Shown one piece after another: positions 40,593 through 54,958 of a DNA stretch of 64,000 nt. Each line of letters starts with the position of its first letter. The first letter of the stretch is position 1. Location: contig NC_040025.1 in assembly GCF_000972845.2 (NCBI RefSeq), positions 17,610,126-17,674,125 on the forward strand. Reading direction: 5' to 3'. Position numbers and translations under genes: made by a program. This DNA comes from Larimichthys crocea (Eukaryota; Chordata; Actinopteri; Sciaenidae). The notes below the pieces were generated by a model. The model was not told the DNA's origin. It did not search any database and was given only the letters and a program-made list of their open reading frames with translations.

Positions 40593-42759
40593 TACTCAAG
40601 AGACTTAAACAGCTCCTTCAATTATATTATTTATGTGGAAATTCAGTTGTTTATTTGTCCAAGTAACATATACTATTTACATCAATACATTATTTTGTAG
40701 ATGAGTGCTTCAGATAGGCGGGCAACCACCAGCCTGTTCAGCTTTGCAACAATGATTTCTTCACATGGCTCATGCCATTCTTGCTCACTGTGCGGACTCT
40801 GTTTATGTATTTGATTAGGCCTGTTTATGAGCGCCGACTGAGCGGGGAAAACCTTGTCATTTTTATACTCAAGTGAATCCACCCACATGCTGCTTTTTGA
40901 GATTTTTTCGGGTTTTCCTCAATTCACAGATCTGCAGCTACAGCAAGCCTGGCTTTGGCAAAGCTGTGAAAGCCTGTACATTGCCAATAAGCTGCTACAC
41001 CAGCGTAGCCTCCTACTCGAAATGCCACCAGAAATCATTGTAATAAATGAAGGTTGTAGCACAGGATCATTTTAATGTAATATGAATTATTACCACATTA
41101 TAAAATAATATATGAATGGATGCAACCCTTTATCATTATAACACACCAGGTAATCAGCACTGTGGCATCCCTGTAATTGGAATTATTTAATTATTGGTCA
41201 GGCCCTGAAACTGAGGTCATTTTAAATTGCATTTCTGTCGTTTTACTTTTAAGAAGTTCACACTCATTTGATGAAGAGCAGAGTAACCATGGGAGAAAAA
41301 GCAGACCACACAGGATACTGTGACCTTTTGTGTCTCACTGTTCTTCAAATGTCTTTTTTCTTTTTTTGGCTTGGGTCCCCTCCGGTGTGGGACAAACATG
41401 GCAGAATAGATACAATTGGAGGAAAGCAAATTCGGTCTCGAGGCACAAGACAAATCCTGTCAACCAGGTTTCCCTTTGAAAACAAACAGTGTTTAGACAG
41501 TAAAGATCCTCATATGTTGGACTCTACTTGAGTTGAGAAATAAAGTGGGACAAAAATGAACTAATATGATATTAATTCTCAGAAATGTATTCCATTAATT
41601 ATGTAAATATACCTTCTGGAGACATCTCTTTCTTTCTTACTCGACCTCAGGTATAATGCCAGGAAACACAGGTATGAACCAGAGTGACTCAACATTGTGT
41701 GAAACCTCTGTCTGACCAGAGATTTGTAGCATTGTGACTCTTGTGAGATGGAGCTGAAAGTGATTAATGTTCTGTTCGACTCCACTTCCTGCTGTGATAG
41801 GGATAGTGTTGCCTGGCAACAGCCTGCGGCCTTTCGTTGACTGTTTTGGCTCTGTGGCAAATCTGAGGTGGCCTTGGCTTCTCTTGTTTATCTCTGTGTG
41901 CCTGCTAAGATGAGGTTTCTAGCACAGATCGATGTCCTGACCCTTCTCAATGCACACAGGGACTGACACACAAACGTCTCTTACCAAATGTACTTTCCTG
42001 TTCCGTAATTCATCAGCTCGTAATATTTTAAAATGTGACAATGTAACGTTTTGTGTTTTTTCTGCACAGTCACTCAGAGTTTAAAGAGATCCCATATTCC
42101 ACCACTTATTAATCATTAAGTGGTGGCAGTGTTTGTTAAGTGACTATGGCTCTTATAACCAGCACTTTAGCGGCCAGGCAGCCATTACCCTGCCTGAGAT
42201 GAGTCAATAATATTTCACAATCGATAACGTATAGAGTTATGACAGACTCTATTCTGAAAGCTATTAACCTTATTCGAGGCATTGGAGGATTATCAGCGTG
42301 ATCTTTTTGGTTTTAAGCCTGGTCACAGAGATGTGAATGATGTTTACATACAGCAGGCTCTTATTGTGCTCCACCTGGCTGCTCTGCTGACACGGTAAAC
42401 ACATACTCTTGTCTCTGAGCTGACTGGTTTACACAACATACACAAATGAATGCAGCTAGACTACATGCTGGCTGAACACATTAGACCTGCAGCTGGGTTC
42501 ATAACATGGCACAAAATACAAAGGTTTATTTTTGTCCTTACTGGTGACTCTTTTTTTTACCCCTATTGTGTCATTGCCTTTGTGATTTTGAACCTGCAAT
42601 AATTGTTTTTTTGGCAACTTGGAGTAGCGGAACCAAGTTATGAACACAACGTTGACATATCATTGTCCTTTGAGTTGCTTATTTATATATCCAAGAGATA
42701 CAGATCAGCATTAGCATTCATTTGAAGTCACACCTCAGGCAACCTGGCAAACTCTCTTT

Positions 42760-42975
42760 TGTGTTGTTTTTGGTCTCCACCAACTCCTGAGGGATATATA
42801 TGACTGTTTAGCCTCTAAATGCTCTACAGTGTTCACCAGCCAGTTGCTGGCTTTGTAGCGTAGAGTAGTTTTTTACATAGGTGCCTACTGAAGCTAGAAG
42901 TGATGTTTATAAGTGAGTGATAAGATTGAACTAAACAGAAAAGTTTCATCACCTCTGCTACTTCATAGTCAATGC
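42760..42975 (+). repeat. Diverged dispersed repeat fragment
   Basis: Contains 'ttttggtctccaccaactcctgaggg', 'gtttagcctctaaatgctc' and 'gtgttcaccagccagttgctgg', phrases I associate with a common teleost repeat. No coding content. The identification is from memory. Confidence 0.5.
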
Positions 42976-43297
42976 TGTGGGCGTGTGAACACGCAGCAAG
43001 GTAGCAGATAGCCTAACGTCATTTAAAAAAAAATTAAAGAAAGACTAAATTTTACATTCTTCAAGCAAATCACGACAGCACTTCTAAGCACATTTGCATA
43101 CAAATTTAGCATTTATCAAAATCGAAATTAAGTTTTAATAGCACCTTGTGTAGAAAATTGCAAAAGCAAATAAATAACCTTTGTCTTGCACTGTGTTGAG
43201 TGGGTCTTAATATTTAGCTGAGGGGAGCTTCAGATTTGCATAACAATCCTCTGTAGGTTCATCACGACACTTGGGTGACCCCGATGTCACATTGTTT

Positions 43298-43347
43298 CAT
43301 ATTGTCTTTCAATGCATTGTTAATATAAAATATTAACAATATGAAAT
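43298..43347. repeat. Nested inverted repeat
   Basis: attgttaatat (43316-43326), a three-base AAA loop, then its exact reverse complement atattaacaat (43330-43340). In addition tttcatattgt just upstream is the exact reverse complement of acaatatgaaa at 43337-43347, so two alternative hairpins share the right arm. Confidence 0.8.
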
Positions 43348-43729
43348 ATCACAGCCACTTTAAAGTAATTGAAATGCAAAATACTGACTTGTTCGTAAGT
43401 ACACAGGATGGAATGAATTTCCAACAGTTTGCTACCTATTAAAAACTGTTTTCTCACATAAAGTCCCCATAAAGTTTTTTAATTTCCTGATATCTATGTT
43501 ATTTACTGAGTTTCCTGATAGACAGATGGCAACGATCCACTAAAGTAGCTAACTGCAAATTAACTCCTGCTAACTATATCAGCTGAGGTGATTTACAGAC
43601 TTCCCTGATGAAAAAATAATTGCTATGTAGCAAATGTCTAACTGTCGTTAGATTGCTCACCCGTTCAGCTAACCAAATTGATTCAGTGAAGGGATGCCAG
43701 GAGCCAAACCCAGTAAGAAAAACACCTTA

Positions 43730-44060
43730 GTGTGTTATTGTATTCCCTACCAGAGTGGCCACCGCTAGAGGTTATGTTCAGTTTTAGGTCTGGAAGATAG
43801 ACAGTGACACTAGCAACTTCTGTGGCTGCCATATGAAGCCAGTACAGAAGTGCAAGAAACTGCAGTTCCTCGACATGAGGCCAGCTACAGAACATGTCAA
43901 TCTCCATAAGCCCCCATGTTGAAATGTCCAACTTCACAGCAGAAATAAACATGTAACCAGGCTTCATTCAACCCATCTCAGTTCCACCACATTGCATGTC
44001 TTTGCCCATTTTTGGATTAGCCAGGAGGCGGCGAAGGTACAGGTCATGCGTACAACGTCC
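43730..44060 (-). repeat. Diverged dispersed repeat fragment
   Basis: Contains 'gtgcaagaaactgcagttcctc', 'catgttgaaatgtccaacttc' and 'acagcagaaataaacatgt', typical of a frequent teleost repeat as I remember it. The ends and exact class are not resolved; the orientation is nominal. Confidence 0.45.
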
Positions 44061-44469
44061 ATGTTTTATACAGTTTATGAACACAACCTACAATGCCTAG
44101 CAGTGGGTCTTTACCGCACTCAACACTATTTGCTACTGCAAATGCCAATCAACATCCATGACGTCCCTCCCTGACATTAATATATGCAGAAGCACTCTGC
44201 TGTCTGTTTCATTGGTACTGTAAGGGTGTTAATGGGCTGAAGTGTAATTGTTTTACATGTGGTGCTGATCATCCAGGTAAACAAAAGGACAGCTTGCACC
44301 AAACACATTGTTAATAATGTATTAGTCCTAAATAAATGAGTCAAACTGTAGTGTGTCTCACGCAGGTACTGTAGCTAAGTGAGGTGTTTATCTCATCAGG
44401 AGTCAAGTTGCACTTCTGGCAATATCACTACCCTCTTGCAAGTGGGAAATGCTTCTGGAAGCAGGGCAA

Positions 44470-44495
44470 ATAATATATATATATATATATATATA
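44470..44495. repeat. (AT)n microsatellite
   Basis: About twelve AT units in 'aataatatatat...ataaccc'. Confidence 0.85.
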
Positions 44496-46599
44496 ACCCA
44501 TAATCTTTGTTTAGCCTACGTCTCGACTGCTCTTGGTTTCCATGGCAACACTTTCAGTTTTGTGTTTGATCAGAAGTACAAGGATGAAACAAGGTCACCC
44601 AACAATCATATCTCAGGGAAAAAGCCCACATGGATGGCACATGCTTCAATAAAAGCAAAGCTGTTTGTAATCTTGGCACATCTTATTCTCCCATTGCCTA
44701 GCAACAGGCCGTGCTTTAGCCATGTGCACTATCGACGGCTGAGACCACTACTCTAAATCATGGAGGAAAGGCTGCAGGTGTCAGCCTACACTGAGGCGCT
44801 GTGAACATTAACAATGGGTGTAATCAGGAGGCAGGGCACACATTGTTTTCACTCACTAATTAAAGCTGTCACTAATGCAGTTACAAGCTTTGCTGTAATA
44901 ACTAGGCATAATTACCTCTGTCAGGTGAAACTGTCAAGACAAGGACCCATTACAGATCTATTTTAGGCTGTATCTGGGAAATATTAAATCTGCAATCAAA
45001 TGTACCACAAGGAAAGACAAAACAAAGGATCTAATTTTGTTGATATTCTGAATAGAGCGCGATTAAGAGAGAGAGGTATTGGAAGACAAGGCATTTCCCA
45101 GTCTGTGTCTTTAATACCTGTTAATCCGTTCCTCAGGGCAAAGATAAAGGAGTTGATGCATGCTGGCTGTTCCCAAAGGAAACAGTTGATTCTCTAGTAA
45201 TTAACTATGTGGGAAAACAACGATAATCCTCTGTCTTAGCAATAAGAGCCATGCCCCTGTACTCGGCCAATAAGACGAGGTCCCTTGGAGAAGGCAGGAA
45301 AAGACTCTAAATAGTCAGTGACTCACTGCCTTGAAAATGTTTGGCTTCCTGTGTCAGAAACAAGAATTCAAATATGGCTCGCAATAAGTATTTATGTGCT
45401 GCTGGTTAGAAATTACAGCAGCAGTTTTATCCTTGAGAACATCTTGTATTCTGGACTCCTGTTTTCTCTTTTCATGTCCAGTTTTTTGACTCAGCGTCTC
45501 CTCTAACTCCCTGCTCCAGAGCCATTTTGGTAGTGTGTTAGAGAGGTGCAGCAGATGAGGAAACAGCAGTCAACACAGAGCCCATTACTTGGCAGAGAGG
45601 ACTTACCGTCCCTCACAAATGACTGAGAGTGCACATCCTGAAGTCTCTCATTATCTTTGCTAAGAGCCTATCTAGCCAGAGTGGACAGGTTAAAACGCTG
45701 ACCTACAGGGCTTGTTTGCTCAGCACTTGGCTTCTCTTTTCCCCTCACTTTTCAGTTCTCAGTTCCTGTGCCTGTTCCCACTAGTGGCACATCAAGCCTG
45801 GATGAAGAGGTTTTCTCTTCAGCTCTCCAGTCAAACGGCAATGATTGTGCTCCAGGGGAGCCAGAAAACTGCATCTGTGTTTTGGAGTTGAGTGGTGTAA
45901 ATGAGGCTGAGAGGAAAGCATGCATGGATCAGGGTGCTGTCCTCAATATCTTGTTATCTTGCACATATAATTCTTAATTTGAAAACAAGAAGCAGAGTAA
46001 TTATCATAGCACAGTAATACACTTTGAAGTGGATACACTGCTGCAAAATCAGAATGTAAATGGAAAAGGTCTCCAAAACCTCAGCAAGCTTAATATAGAA
46101 GCATTACATTATAATGGGGTGAGCGCTATATGATACAGGAAGGGAGTGTAATTGAGAGGCTGAGAGTCTATACCTCTGGAGGCATTACCCAGACGAGATC
46201 AAGGAGCCTGAAAACATAAATATGCCGCACCTTTGTATGAAATGCTGATGAAACATCCTCTAAACCATAATGTAAGTGGTTGAATCCCAAGCTGGAATGG
46301 GAGGCATTGGTGGCACAGGAAAGGCGAGGAGAGGAGACACATGGGACTGAAAGGGGAGATAGTTGATGGAAGGAGAAGGGAGGGTGGCAGAGCGAGAAAG
46401 GGTTTGACGCAATGCCCTTTGGCTTTTCTAATCCAAGTGTCCCGTTGCATCATTAGATCAGGGGTGTTTACTGCATGCCTTTATTTATTCAGCTCCAGGC
46501 TGTGAATAATGGAGGTTCCTTGTCAGCGGAAGTGAAGACACAACCAGCTCAGGCGATTCAGTTCTCCTGTGGTGCAAGAAGTACTTTTAACTCTAAGTA

Positions 46600-46835
46600 A
46601 GATAAAAAATAAAAAAAAGTATTACTATCAGTATATAGAGTTATGTTTTTTATTTGTTTTTTTATCTACAGATGTGGGTCCTCTTCCATTAAAGCCTTCT
46701 ATGTTAAACCACCATGTTTCTACAGTAGCTGTAGACAGGGCCATTGATGCTTTTTGTCTATTTTAGTGGCAGCAAAATGCACAAAAAATATGCTCTGTAA
46801 ACAGACCTCCCTAAATATTACACGCTGTAAGTACA
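46600..46835 (-). repeat. MITE-like repeat copy, rearranged
   Basis: Reverse-oriented pieces of the 40210 family: 'gggtcctcttcca', 'accaccatgtttctacagtagc', and a weak end 'taaatattacacgctgt'. The boundaries are approximate. Confidence 0.5.
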
Positions 46836-46872
46836 GAACAAAAGAACAGAAATATTATCATCGTAACGTACT

Positions 46873-47078
46873 TCAAGGTCGAGTGAGTAGGATTTAAGGG
46901 TTTTATTTACAGAATGTAGCAGCAACAACTACTGTATGTTTTCATTAATGTACAATAAGAATTATTTATTTTTTAGAATTTGCCTTTTATATATACAGGT
47001 CCTCTTCCACAGAGTTGTTGAACCCCAACAACTGCAAAGCTACATGTCACTTAATCCTCCACACTGGGCCATTAAAGT
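46873..47078 (-). repeat. MITE-like repeat copy with both ends
   Basis: Starts 'caaggtcgagtgagtaggattta' and ends 'taatcctccacactgggcc' + attaaag, i.e. imperfect terminal inverted repeats. The inner part 'tgtatgttttcattaatgtac' and 'caggtcctcttccaca' matches the 40210 family in reverse. It lies directly after another copy, suggesting nested or tandem insertion. Confidence 0.65.
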
Positions 47079-50000
47079 ATCAGATTATTATTATTACTTA
47101 TGAATTACGGTGCATTTTAATGTTGCTGATGTAAAAAATATTTTAACCATATACTGTTGAGTAGTCCGAACACATCAAATTTTTTATGATCTGGTTTTGT
47201 GTGTAAAATTTGAATCTTAGATATTACCGTACAACATTTTCCTCTGACATGTTGTGGAGTAGAAACATAACGACACTTAAAAGAGTCCTAGTAATTAACT
47301 TTCTAATGTAATTGAATGTACAACTCTTCGATCCTATCTCTAGCTGCTAAATTTAGTCATTCACATAGCACTCAGGCACACCTTCTCGATTCCCATCAGT
47401 GGCTGGTTGACTATCAGATACTGAGATGAAGTGAATGCCCCCCACCCTCCTCCCTACACCCGAACTCTGGCCTTCACAGTGCCAGCCAAAACTGAACCTG
47501 ACTGCCTTGATTGCATAAGGCACATGCCTGCACTGCAGTGACTCCAATATGAATAAGAGGATTTTATAACCAGGTTTCAGAAGTTCCCCTATCTCATCAT
47601 CCTCAGCCTGATCCTGTTAGCATGTGGTTTATTCAGTGCTACATTGTTCTAGTGTGATGTCAGTCCAAAAAGCCAATTCAGCAGCAGCCCCAGACAGACA
47701 GACAGCCACGCGTTAGGATGAACCTGGGCTTTGCAGTTGTTATATAATGGCTGCTGATGCTGATGGCAGTGTATGATGAGGGAGTGAATGAGTCATTTGC
47801 TTTGGTGCTAGAGAATGTATCTATTATTTAGGTGTGGGTTTGCCCTCAGGTGCTCTCCCATATGCCCATCCAAGACTGGACACTCAGTCAGAGATCTGTG
47901 AACGAACATCAGAGATGAAAGAGCTTCACTGCGGCAGTGCAGCTCTCCTCCAGTGGTGCACAGTTCATTTTAAAGAAGCAGAACATTGTTTTTATATACA
48001 GAAGGAGAACATATAAGTTTAAGATGCCAAATGTACCAGAAAGTAGATTTTTTACATAAATTGTTGTCATTGCAGGACAAGTACAGGCGTAACTATAAAC
48101 ATTAACCAAGGCTTTATTCCAGTGTCCCAGCAAGCCATGACAGTGTGACAACTGGTGCATCATTAATTTCCTGCTTTGACCTGTCAAAATGTCTTTTGAT
48201 ATTAGTCAGTTCTTTAGTCTTAAGATCTACAGTATGAGAATAAAGACACTTATTTTTATCCTTTACTCTTATCTAAAAACACATTTGAATGTACTATTTC
48301 TGCATTTTATACTCAGTTGACCTTTACAACTACTGTGGATGACATGAGAGCTTGAGAAACTAAACGCATACACACTATTAAACGTGTCTGCCTTTTCTGT
48401 TTCTGGCTATGGAAGAGAGGTATTACATACTAAACATTCTTGAAGGTTATTTATAGTGTAATATTTTAATAAGCTGTATATTCCTGCATCCCCTGCCAAA
48501 CAGTGAAAGTGTGGGTTGTGCACTGATTCCCTGTTGTGATCTTAATTGTCATTAAATGGGATTACGATGCTGACTAATATATTTTCATTCCAGTGGCCTG
48601 TGGTGAAAAGCTTGAGCACTTCTACTTAAGTAATGTTCAAATATGTGTAAGCCCCTTAACTAAAACACTTTTCACAGAGGTAAATACTGCATTTTTACTA
48701 CTTTATATTTATTTGACAGAGTAACTTGTTATTTTGCAAATTTGCAGAGAATTTACATACAAAATACATGAACGACTTTTTATACTGCTATTGGGTTGAT
48801 AATATGATTTATAAGAATACAAAAACATATAGTAATTTATTAGTACTTTACTTTTATTTAAAGCTGCATTCATGGATTTTTTTCAAAATGTAGTGGGTTG
48901 TAAAAAACGACACAATGCTGATGTGACCTGCAGAAGGTTTGATAATTCTCTGTAGGTTTCCACTGCTCATACCTTTTGTTCTGCTCTTTTTTACTTCTTC
49001 CAGTGATCAAATTGAGGTTTCTTTAGTATTCAGAGACACTGGATGACTCATTTGGAAAGCCACAATGCTACTGCAACCCTCGTACCATCAGATTTGGTGC
49101 CTGACATCTGTGTCGTGATAATGGCTATCCAGAGTCCAGGGGCGTCCTACACACGGCAACCAAAACAACTACAATCAAGAGAAGAAGCCCAGCGCTCCAG
49201 GATCACGAGAGGGAGAGTGCTACTGTAAATTAAACTGATTTGTTTCATGCCTGTGTCAGTCTGTAATAATCTTCTGCTTTGGGAACAGACGTGTGGCGAG
49301 CTTTAAAGGATTTAAAAGACTTCTCTTGCTGTTGCCTGTATTAATCACGGCTCTTTGCTCTCAGTAGTGTGTGGACATTTTCTGGGAAACGGGTCATTAT
49401 TACAATTCCATCCTGTTTGCTGTCATTGTCACAAAGCTGTGTGCCTGTTAGGAAGTACAGATAAAACTCTTCCTCTTACACGAACACACAGTTTTTATTT
49501 CCCTTTGAGCACTTAACTGTCCTCTTTATAACATCTTTAATGGATTTATCACATTCAGATCTCAACACTCCTCATGTTGTCAGAAATAAAAATCCTATTT
49601 GTCCTTTTGATTATTCTGCCTCCCCCCCAATAAACCCACAAATCTACACAAGCACAATATTTATTTTCTTGTCTGTGAACACTGTTTTATGGTGTTTATT
49701 TTGCATTCTGTGCCCAGGCTTTAATCACATTTGGCATGCTTTGGGTTGAGCTCCTTATTTTTGTTTTTTTAATTGAGCATAATACACATGGTATCCCCAA
49801 GGGACATCATTTGCTAATTAGTATGAATCATATATCAATTTTATTTAGATTACAAGTTTTTTTTAGCATTACTGCTTGGTCACCTACATTGGACAGAGCA
49901 GCAATGACGTGTGTTAAGATAATACAACACCCATTACAGCATGCAGATTACTGTCAGAGATCATAGAGAATAAAAGTGATCCTTCAGGCCATAATATTAT

Positions 50001-51723
50001 ATATTTTTCTGAATTAACATAATGTGAACAGGCATATTTCCCAAGAAAGAGCATATATATATGAGCTAAAGGAATATTTCAACATTTCTAGCAGAATTTA
50101 GTTGGCGTGATACGAAAATAGGAAACAGCTAGCCTGGCTCTTTCTAACGATGTATCGGTTTTATTTAATCTGTACAAACACCGACGTGTAAAAATGACAA
50201 GCTGAAAATCTCAGTGCTGTTAGGTTGCACTCAGACACAATCCAGTGCTGCAGCAAAAACTCAGGTTTTTCCATTCATTGGGGTGAGGATAGTCTAATTT
50301 GGCTGGAAAAAAGCAGCCCAACGTCACACCAATTAGATGATCAGATCAGTCAAGCCCCTCCACAGTCAGCCTCAGAAACTCAGGCTATCCCAGTGGATTC
50401 ATGTACTAAACTATGATATGATAAATATGTTGTGTTCATGCACCCAGCTTCTAAATCTATGTCTGTCTAAAAATTTAGACTGTAAAATAGAGACACAAAG
50501 AAGTTTCTATTGGTTTGTGTCAGATGGTTTGAGAAAGAGACAGTGAAAACATTGGTTGAAAGTCTTTGTGCTAAGCTAACAGGCTTATATAACTGATATG
50601 AGAGTATTAGACTAATCTTTAATCTGTTTTTTTGTTTTGTTTTGTTTTTTGTATTTTGTTGTCTTCAGGTAAAAGTCCCTGGCTGTGTTTCTGAGTAGTG
50701 TGTTTTTCAACCACTGTGTCTGAGTGTCCAACATGCTTGAAGGCTGCTTGTCTGATTTCCAGTCTCTCACCAGTCTGACTGCTGACAGCTGGCTTGTATT
50801 ATTAACTGTGCAGCATCTGGCTGAATTTCACAACATCAACATCCCCTCCTTCTCCTCCTCTTCCTCCTCCTCCTCCTCTCCACCCCGCCTGCAGGACTCA
50901 GCTCTAATGAGGTCATAAGACATGAGCAAGACTGCAGTGGAGAGAAAAGACTAAGATGAAGGCTGAAAAGATGCTCTGCACCGGAGTCTGACTTGCAGTC
51001 ATCATCTGGTGCTAATGGTTTTTGTCTCACAGGAACTGGTCTATAGAGGAAAGCACTTTGTGCCCTGAGTCACTGATTGAACTACATTTGATTTGATTTT
51101 AGACAAAAGCTCACAAACTGTACTAAAGACAAGGGAAGTTGTTACATCGATGTTTCACTTTTGCAGACCTCTGGCATTTATATGTTCTCATAAATATGTA
51201 TGCCATGACTATTTCGGCTTTTCTGTCACCTAATGTTCATTTGGACAGATAGAGTGAGTAATTCTTTTTCACCAGCTGTCAAACCACAGACAATAGGTTG
51301 TGCAGTGGAGCCAGTGTGATACTAACACACAATAACTTTTTTATTTCACTCAGTTACACTGTGGCCTTTACTGAAAAATACAATGCATGAAAATACATGT
51401 TTCACTCATCAGTGTGTCACTGAGTGAAATAGTGTAATTCCAGATCATTCCATTGGAAACCTTTATAATTATTTTCCTCTTTACTTTTAGAAATGTAAAA
51501 TGTAAAACTTTATGTAAATTAATCTGTTAAAATACTCAGTAATACTTGTTACAATCTTGGATAATTTATCAAAGAATTTATTCACAGACAAATATTATCA
51601 TTAACTTTTAGAGGAAAAATAAATAAATAAACAAATAATATAATATAATGATTAATGAATAATAATAATTACTTCCCTGAGTTTTCCTCTTGAGGTTCAC
51701 ATTGATGGTTTTGAGTGAATTAT

Positions 51724-51733
51724 AGAAGAAGAA

Positions 51734-51768
<35 letters not shown>

Positions 51769-51770
51769 AG
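51724..51770. repeat. (GAA)n tract followed by retroelement-like tail
   Basis: About fifteen GAA units with one GAG interruption. The next bases, 'tttgatccctcagtggggaa' plus attg, resemble the reversed end of a fish non-LTR element, so the purine tract may be its degenerate tail. Confidence 0.75.
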
Positions 51771-52859
51771 ATTTTGATCCCTCAGTGGGGAAATTGTTTT
51801 ACACCTTTTACATATAAAGGCTTGAAATAAAACCACGCAGGTTGTGTGACTGACTGTTTTTACGTGTTTGTTTTTTACAGTGCAAGATGAAGGAGACACT
51901 TTTCATTTAGTGCCACCACCAGGTCAAAACTTTAACTTTATCTGTATCTCTATCTCTGTCATAATTATCCTGACTCGCTGAAGTCAAGCATTAATGTGCA
52001 AATGCTCTTCCCCCAATTAGGGTGAACTAAATATGCATGAGTAGTCGTACATGTCACTGAACACAGGGTGTTTATCATTTTCTTGACTTACCCACCATAC
52101 CCACCCAATCATATCCAGTCTTTACAGCAGAGGCAATGTTTGTCACTCTGTAGGCTAAGCCTTGATGTTTGCCTGTGAGGAGAGAAGAGGTCAGAGTCCA
52201 TGAACAAATATCAACTACATAATTGATATATAATATATAATAATATATATTTATAATATAAATTTGTATTTCCATATAATCTAATAAACATGAAGGGAAA
52301 AGAATGAGCTAATTTGTTATGTAACTACGCTTTTGTGAGAGTTAGAATGATCCTCTTCTGAAAAATAAAAAGTTAACAGATTACTCCTATAACATCCAAA
52401 CAGATAAAACAAAAACTGAAAGATGGTCTAAGTGAAGACACAGCTGTGTCCTCAGCTGTGCTGACATTTAGGGCAGATGCTCACTGAGAGGAAGTGCACT
52501 TTCCATCAAAAGGACCTGAGCACTCATAATTATGGTGGATATTGATGTTATGTCTAATACTGCTGAGTTCAAGCTTCTTGGTGTAAGCGAGGAGGGGAAA
52601 GAAGATCCACAATCTAAATGCAAATATGCCTGCCAAATCATTGGAGACTTGTGATGTATGATCATGGGATAACCTACAGAGTGGAGGGGATGACCTCTGC
52701 TTTGGTTTTGCTTGATGATACAACCACCTTGTTTCTAAATTGTACTGCAGCTGCAGGGAACAAGTTTGCTGTTATGCAACTCATACGAATTTAGTCAAGC
52801 TTCAGTTCTGAGAAGAAACAAAGAAGCCTCTTGGAAGAGAGGTCCAGTTGTCCCAGATT

Positions 52860-53500
52860 TAACTCCTCAAAGAAAGATGATCTGGACAACTGAGAACCTG
52901 CTACAGGACAAGCTCTCCCTGACTCCACCTGCAGGTGGATCACAGACTTCCTGTCCGACGATACCACTCTCACTGGACTCACCTCGCCTGCCCTCATAAC
53001 CCTGTGCGACTCCCCACTGGACACTGTGGACTCTTTCCATCATCTCCCAGGACCTCAAGTGGGAGCTGAACATCAGCTTCCTCGTCAAGAAAGCATAACA
53101 GAGGAGGTTCTTCCTGTGGCAGGTGAAGGAGTTCAACCTACCAAAGACAATGATGGTGCACTTCTACGCCGCCATCATTGAGTCCATCCTCACCTCCTCC
53201 ATCACCATCTGGTACGCTGCTGCTGCTGCCAAGGACAAGAGCAGACTGCAGTGTGTCATTTGCTCTGCTGAGAAGGTGATTGGCTGCAATTTTCTGTCTC
53301 TTCATGACCTGAACTCCTCCAGGACCCTGAGGCGTGCAGGAAAGATTGTGGCTGACACTTTGAAACACTGTCCTCTGGCACAAGGCTGCAGTTCATTATC
53401 CTGTCTGCTGGCCTCATCAACATCTGATGCTGACCTTCACCATCCATCCAACCAGACCTACACATTACATTAACATACACCTTTCAACTTAACATCTTCT
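52860..53500 (+). mobile_element. L2-like LINE remnant (3' end of reverse-transcriptase ORF)
   Basis: A diverged non-LTR retrotransposon tail. The frame from 53070 onward reads a typical C-terminal reverse-transcriptase segment (RRFFLWQ, then the ESILTSSITIWYAAAAAKDK region, residues LQ...VICSAEKVIGC, ending near SRTLRRAGKIVAD). The part before is the same ORF with frame breaks (SLTPPAGGS, then a 'LPGPQVGAEHQLP'-like shifted region). A stop codon interrupts it around 53097 (aagcataacag). It is 5'-truncated, as is usual for LINE copies, and non-functional. Confidence 0.75.
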
Positions 53501-54958
53501 GGACTACTATGATATGTTCAATATCTTAAATGTTTTCTTGTGCACCAAAAAAAAAAACTGTTTTTATGATTTCTGTTTCTATAAAGACATGTTTACTCGT
53601 TTATAGATTCAGAGAGACTGTGACGATTTATTCTGCTTTAGCTTTGAATGTTTATAACACATCTCGAACACTTAAACTAACCCTTTTTTTTGTAATGAAC
53701 TAAAAAATGTAGGTGACTGCATTTGGTTTATTTGATGGCTCAGTACTTATAGGCCCAAGAATCATTATTTTGGTCACCCCATGGGGCTGGACAAAATAGC
53801 AGAAACACAATGTTATGCAAACCTACACACTACGTAAAAGAATCCCAACTCAGAGATTCAGTCCTAATAAAAACAAAGTGAATGTTACACTAACTCTGAC
53901 ATATAGGGTTGAATTATACTGTACAGGTGTCCCCCTGCTGTAGGTCAACTGTGGTCCTGAGATTTGTGTCCTTCTAACAGATGAAGGTTGTCTGCAGTGT
54001 AAAGAACCCATAGGCTTTTTGTGACTCCAACAAGGACATCTCACCTCAGTTCACCACTGGCCAGATGCTACAAATTCAACTCCCAAAGTCCCAAAATGTT
54101 TCAGAAGGGACGGAGTAAAGAGTTTTACTTGTAAGCTGATGTCTGAATGCAAATCTGTGTTTTTAAGTGTTCATAAGTTGTTCAGTGTGAGTTTCGCTGA
54201 AAAAACATTTTTTAAAATTTCCTAGAATCTGAATTTTATAAAAGAATCAGTGTAATGACTGAATTACTCACAGTCGGAGAGTGAATAAAAAACTGTGATT
54301 CGGAGGGGAGTCATGATGTTCTCACAATAAAAAGTGTGACATTGAAAAGAGTCATGGAGCATCTGCGGCCTTGAGACGGTGCGTTGTATTTTTCCAGTCA
54401 GTGTTTAAGGGATGAAAAGTTTACATTTTACTTGAAACACTGCAAATCTAAACATGATGAAAAAGAAAGATATACATTTCCCTTTATTACAGGAGTGATA
54501 AAACAAATGATACTGTAAAATCAGTAGCAAGAATCAGACGCATGTCTGCAAGAGGCCATTTTATACTCTGTTTTTCATTTTTATTTCAGTCTTGGCAGTT
54601 CAGTTTTATTATGTGCCCCCAGGCAGACAGCGTCCCAGAGCGTCTGCACTGATCAGTGACTCAGTGTGTACAGAGGATGACAGCCGAGCCAACAGAGAGT
54701 GCTAATTGTATTTGTTTGGACTCCAAGCAAATCAAACCAGTTGCCGTCATTGGTTAATGTATTCTACAGTGCAGGTTGTCCCAGGACTCCCAACAAGCCA
54801 CCCTAAGCTGTACTTATGATCTTTATTGTTTAAATCATCTCTAAAAAAGATTTCAATCTTGCAGTGTATATACATCAAACTGTGAACTACATATTTCAGT
54901 AATGGTCAGGTTTTGTTTCCTCAATAAATGTTTATAACCAGGAAGGATAAAATACAGT

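Noticed and set aside
53123..53473. A cellular 116-residue gene
   Set aside because: The sequence is the C-terminal part of a non-LTR reverse transcriptase with frame breaks upstream.
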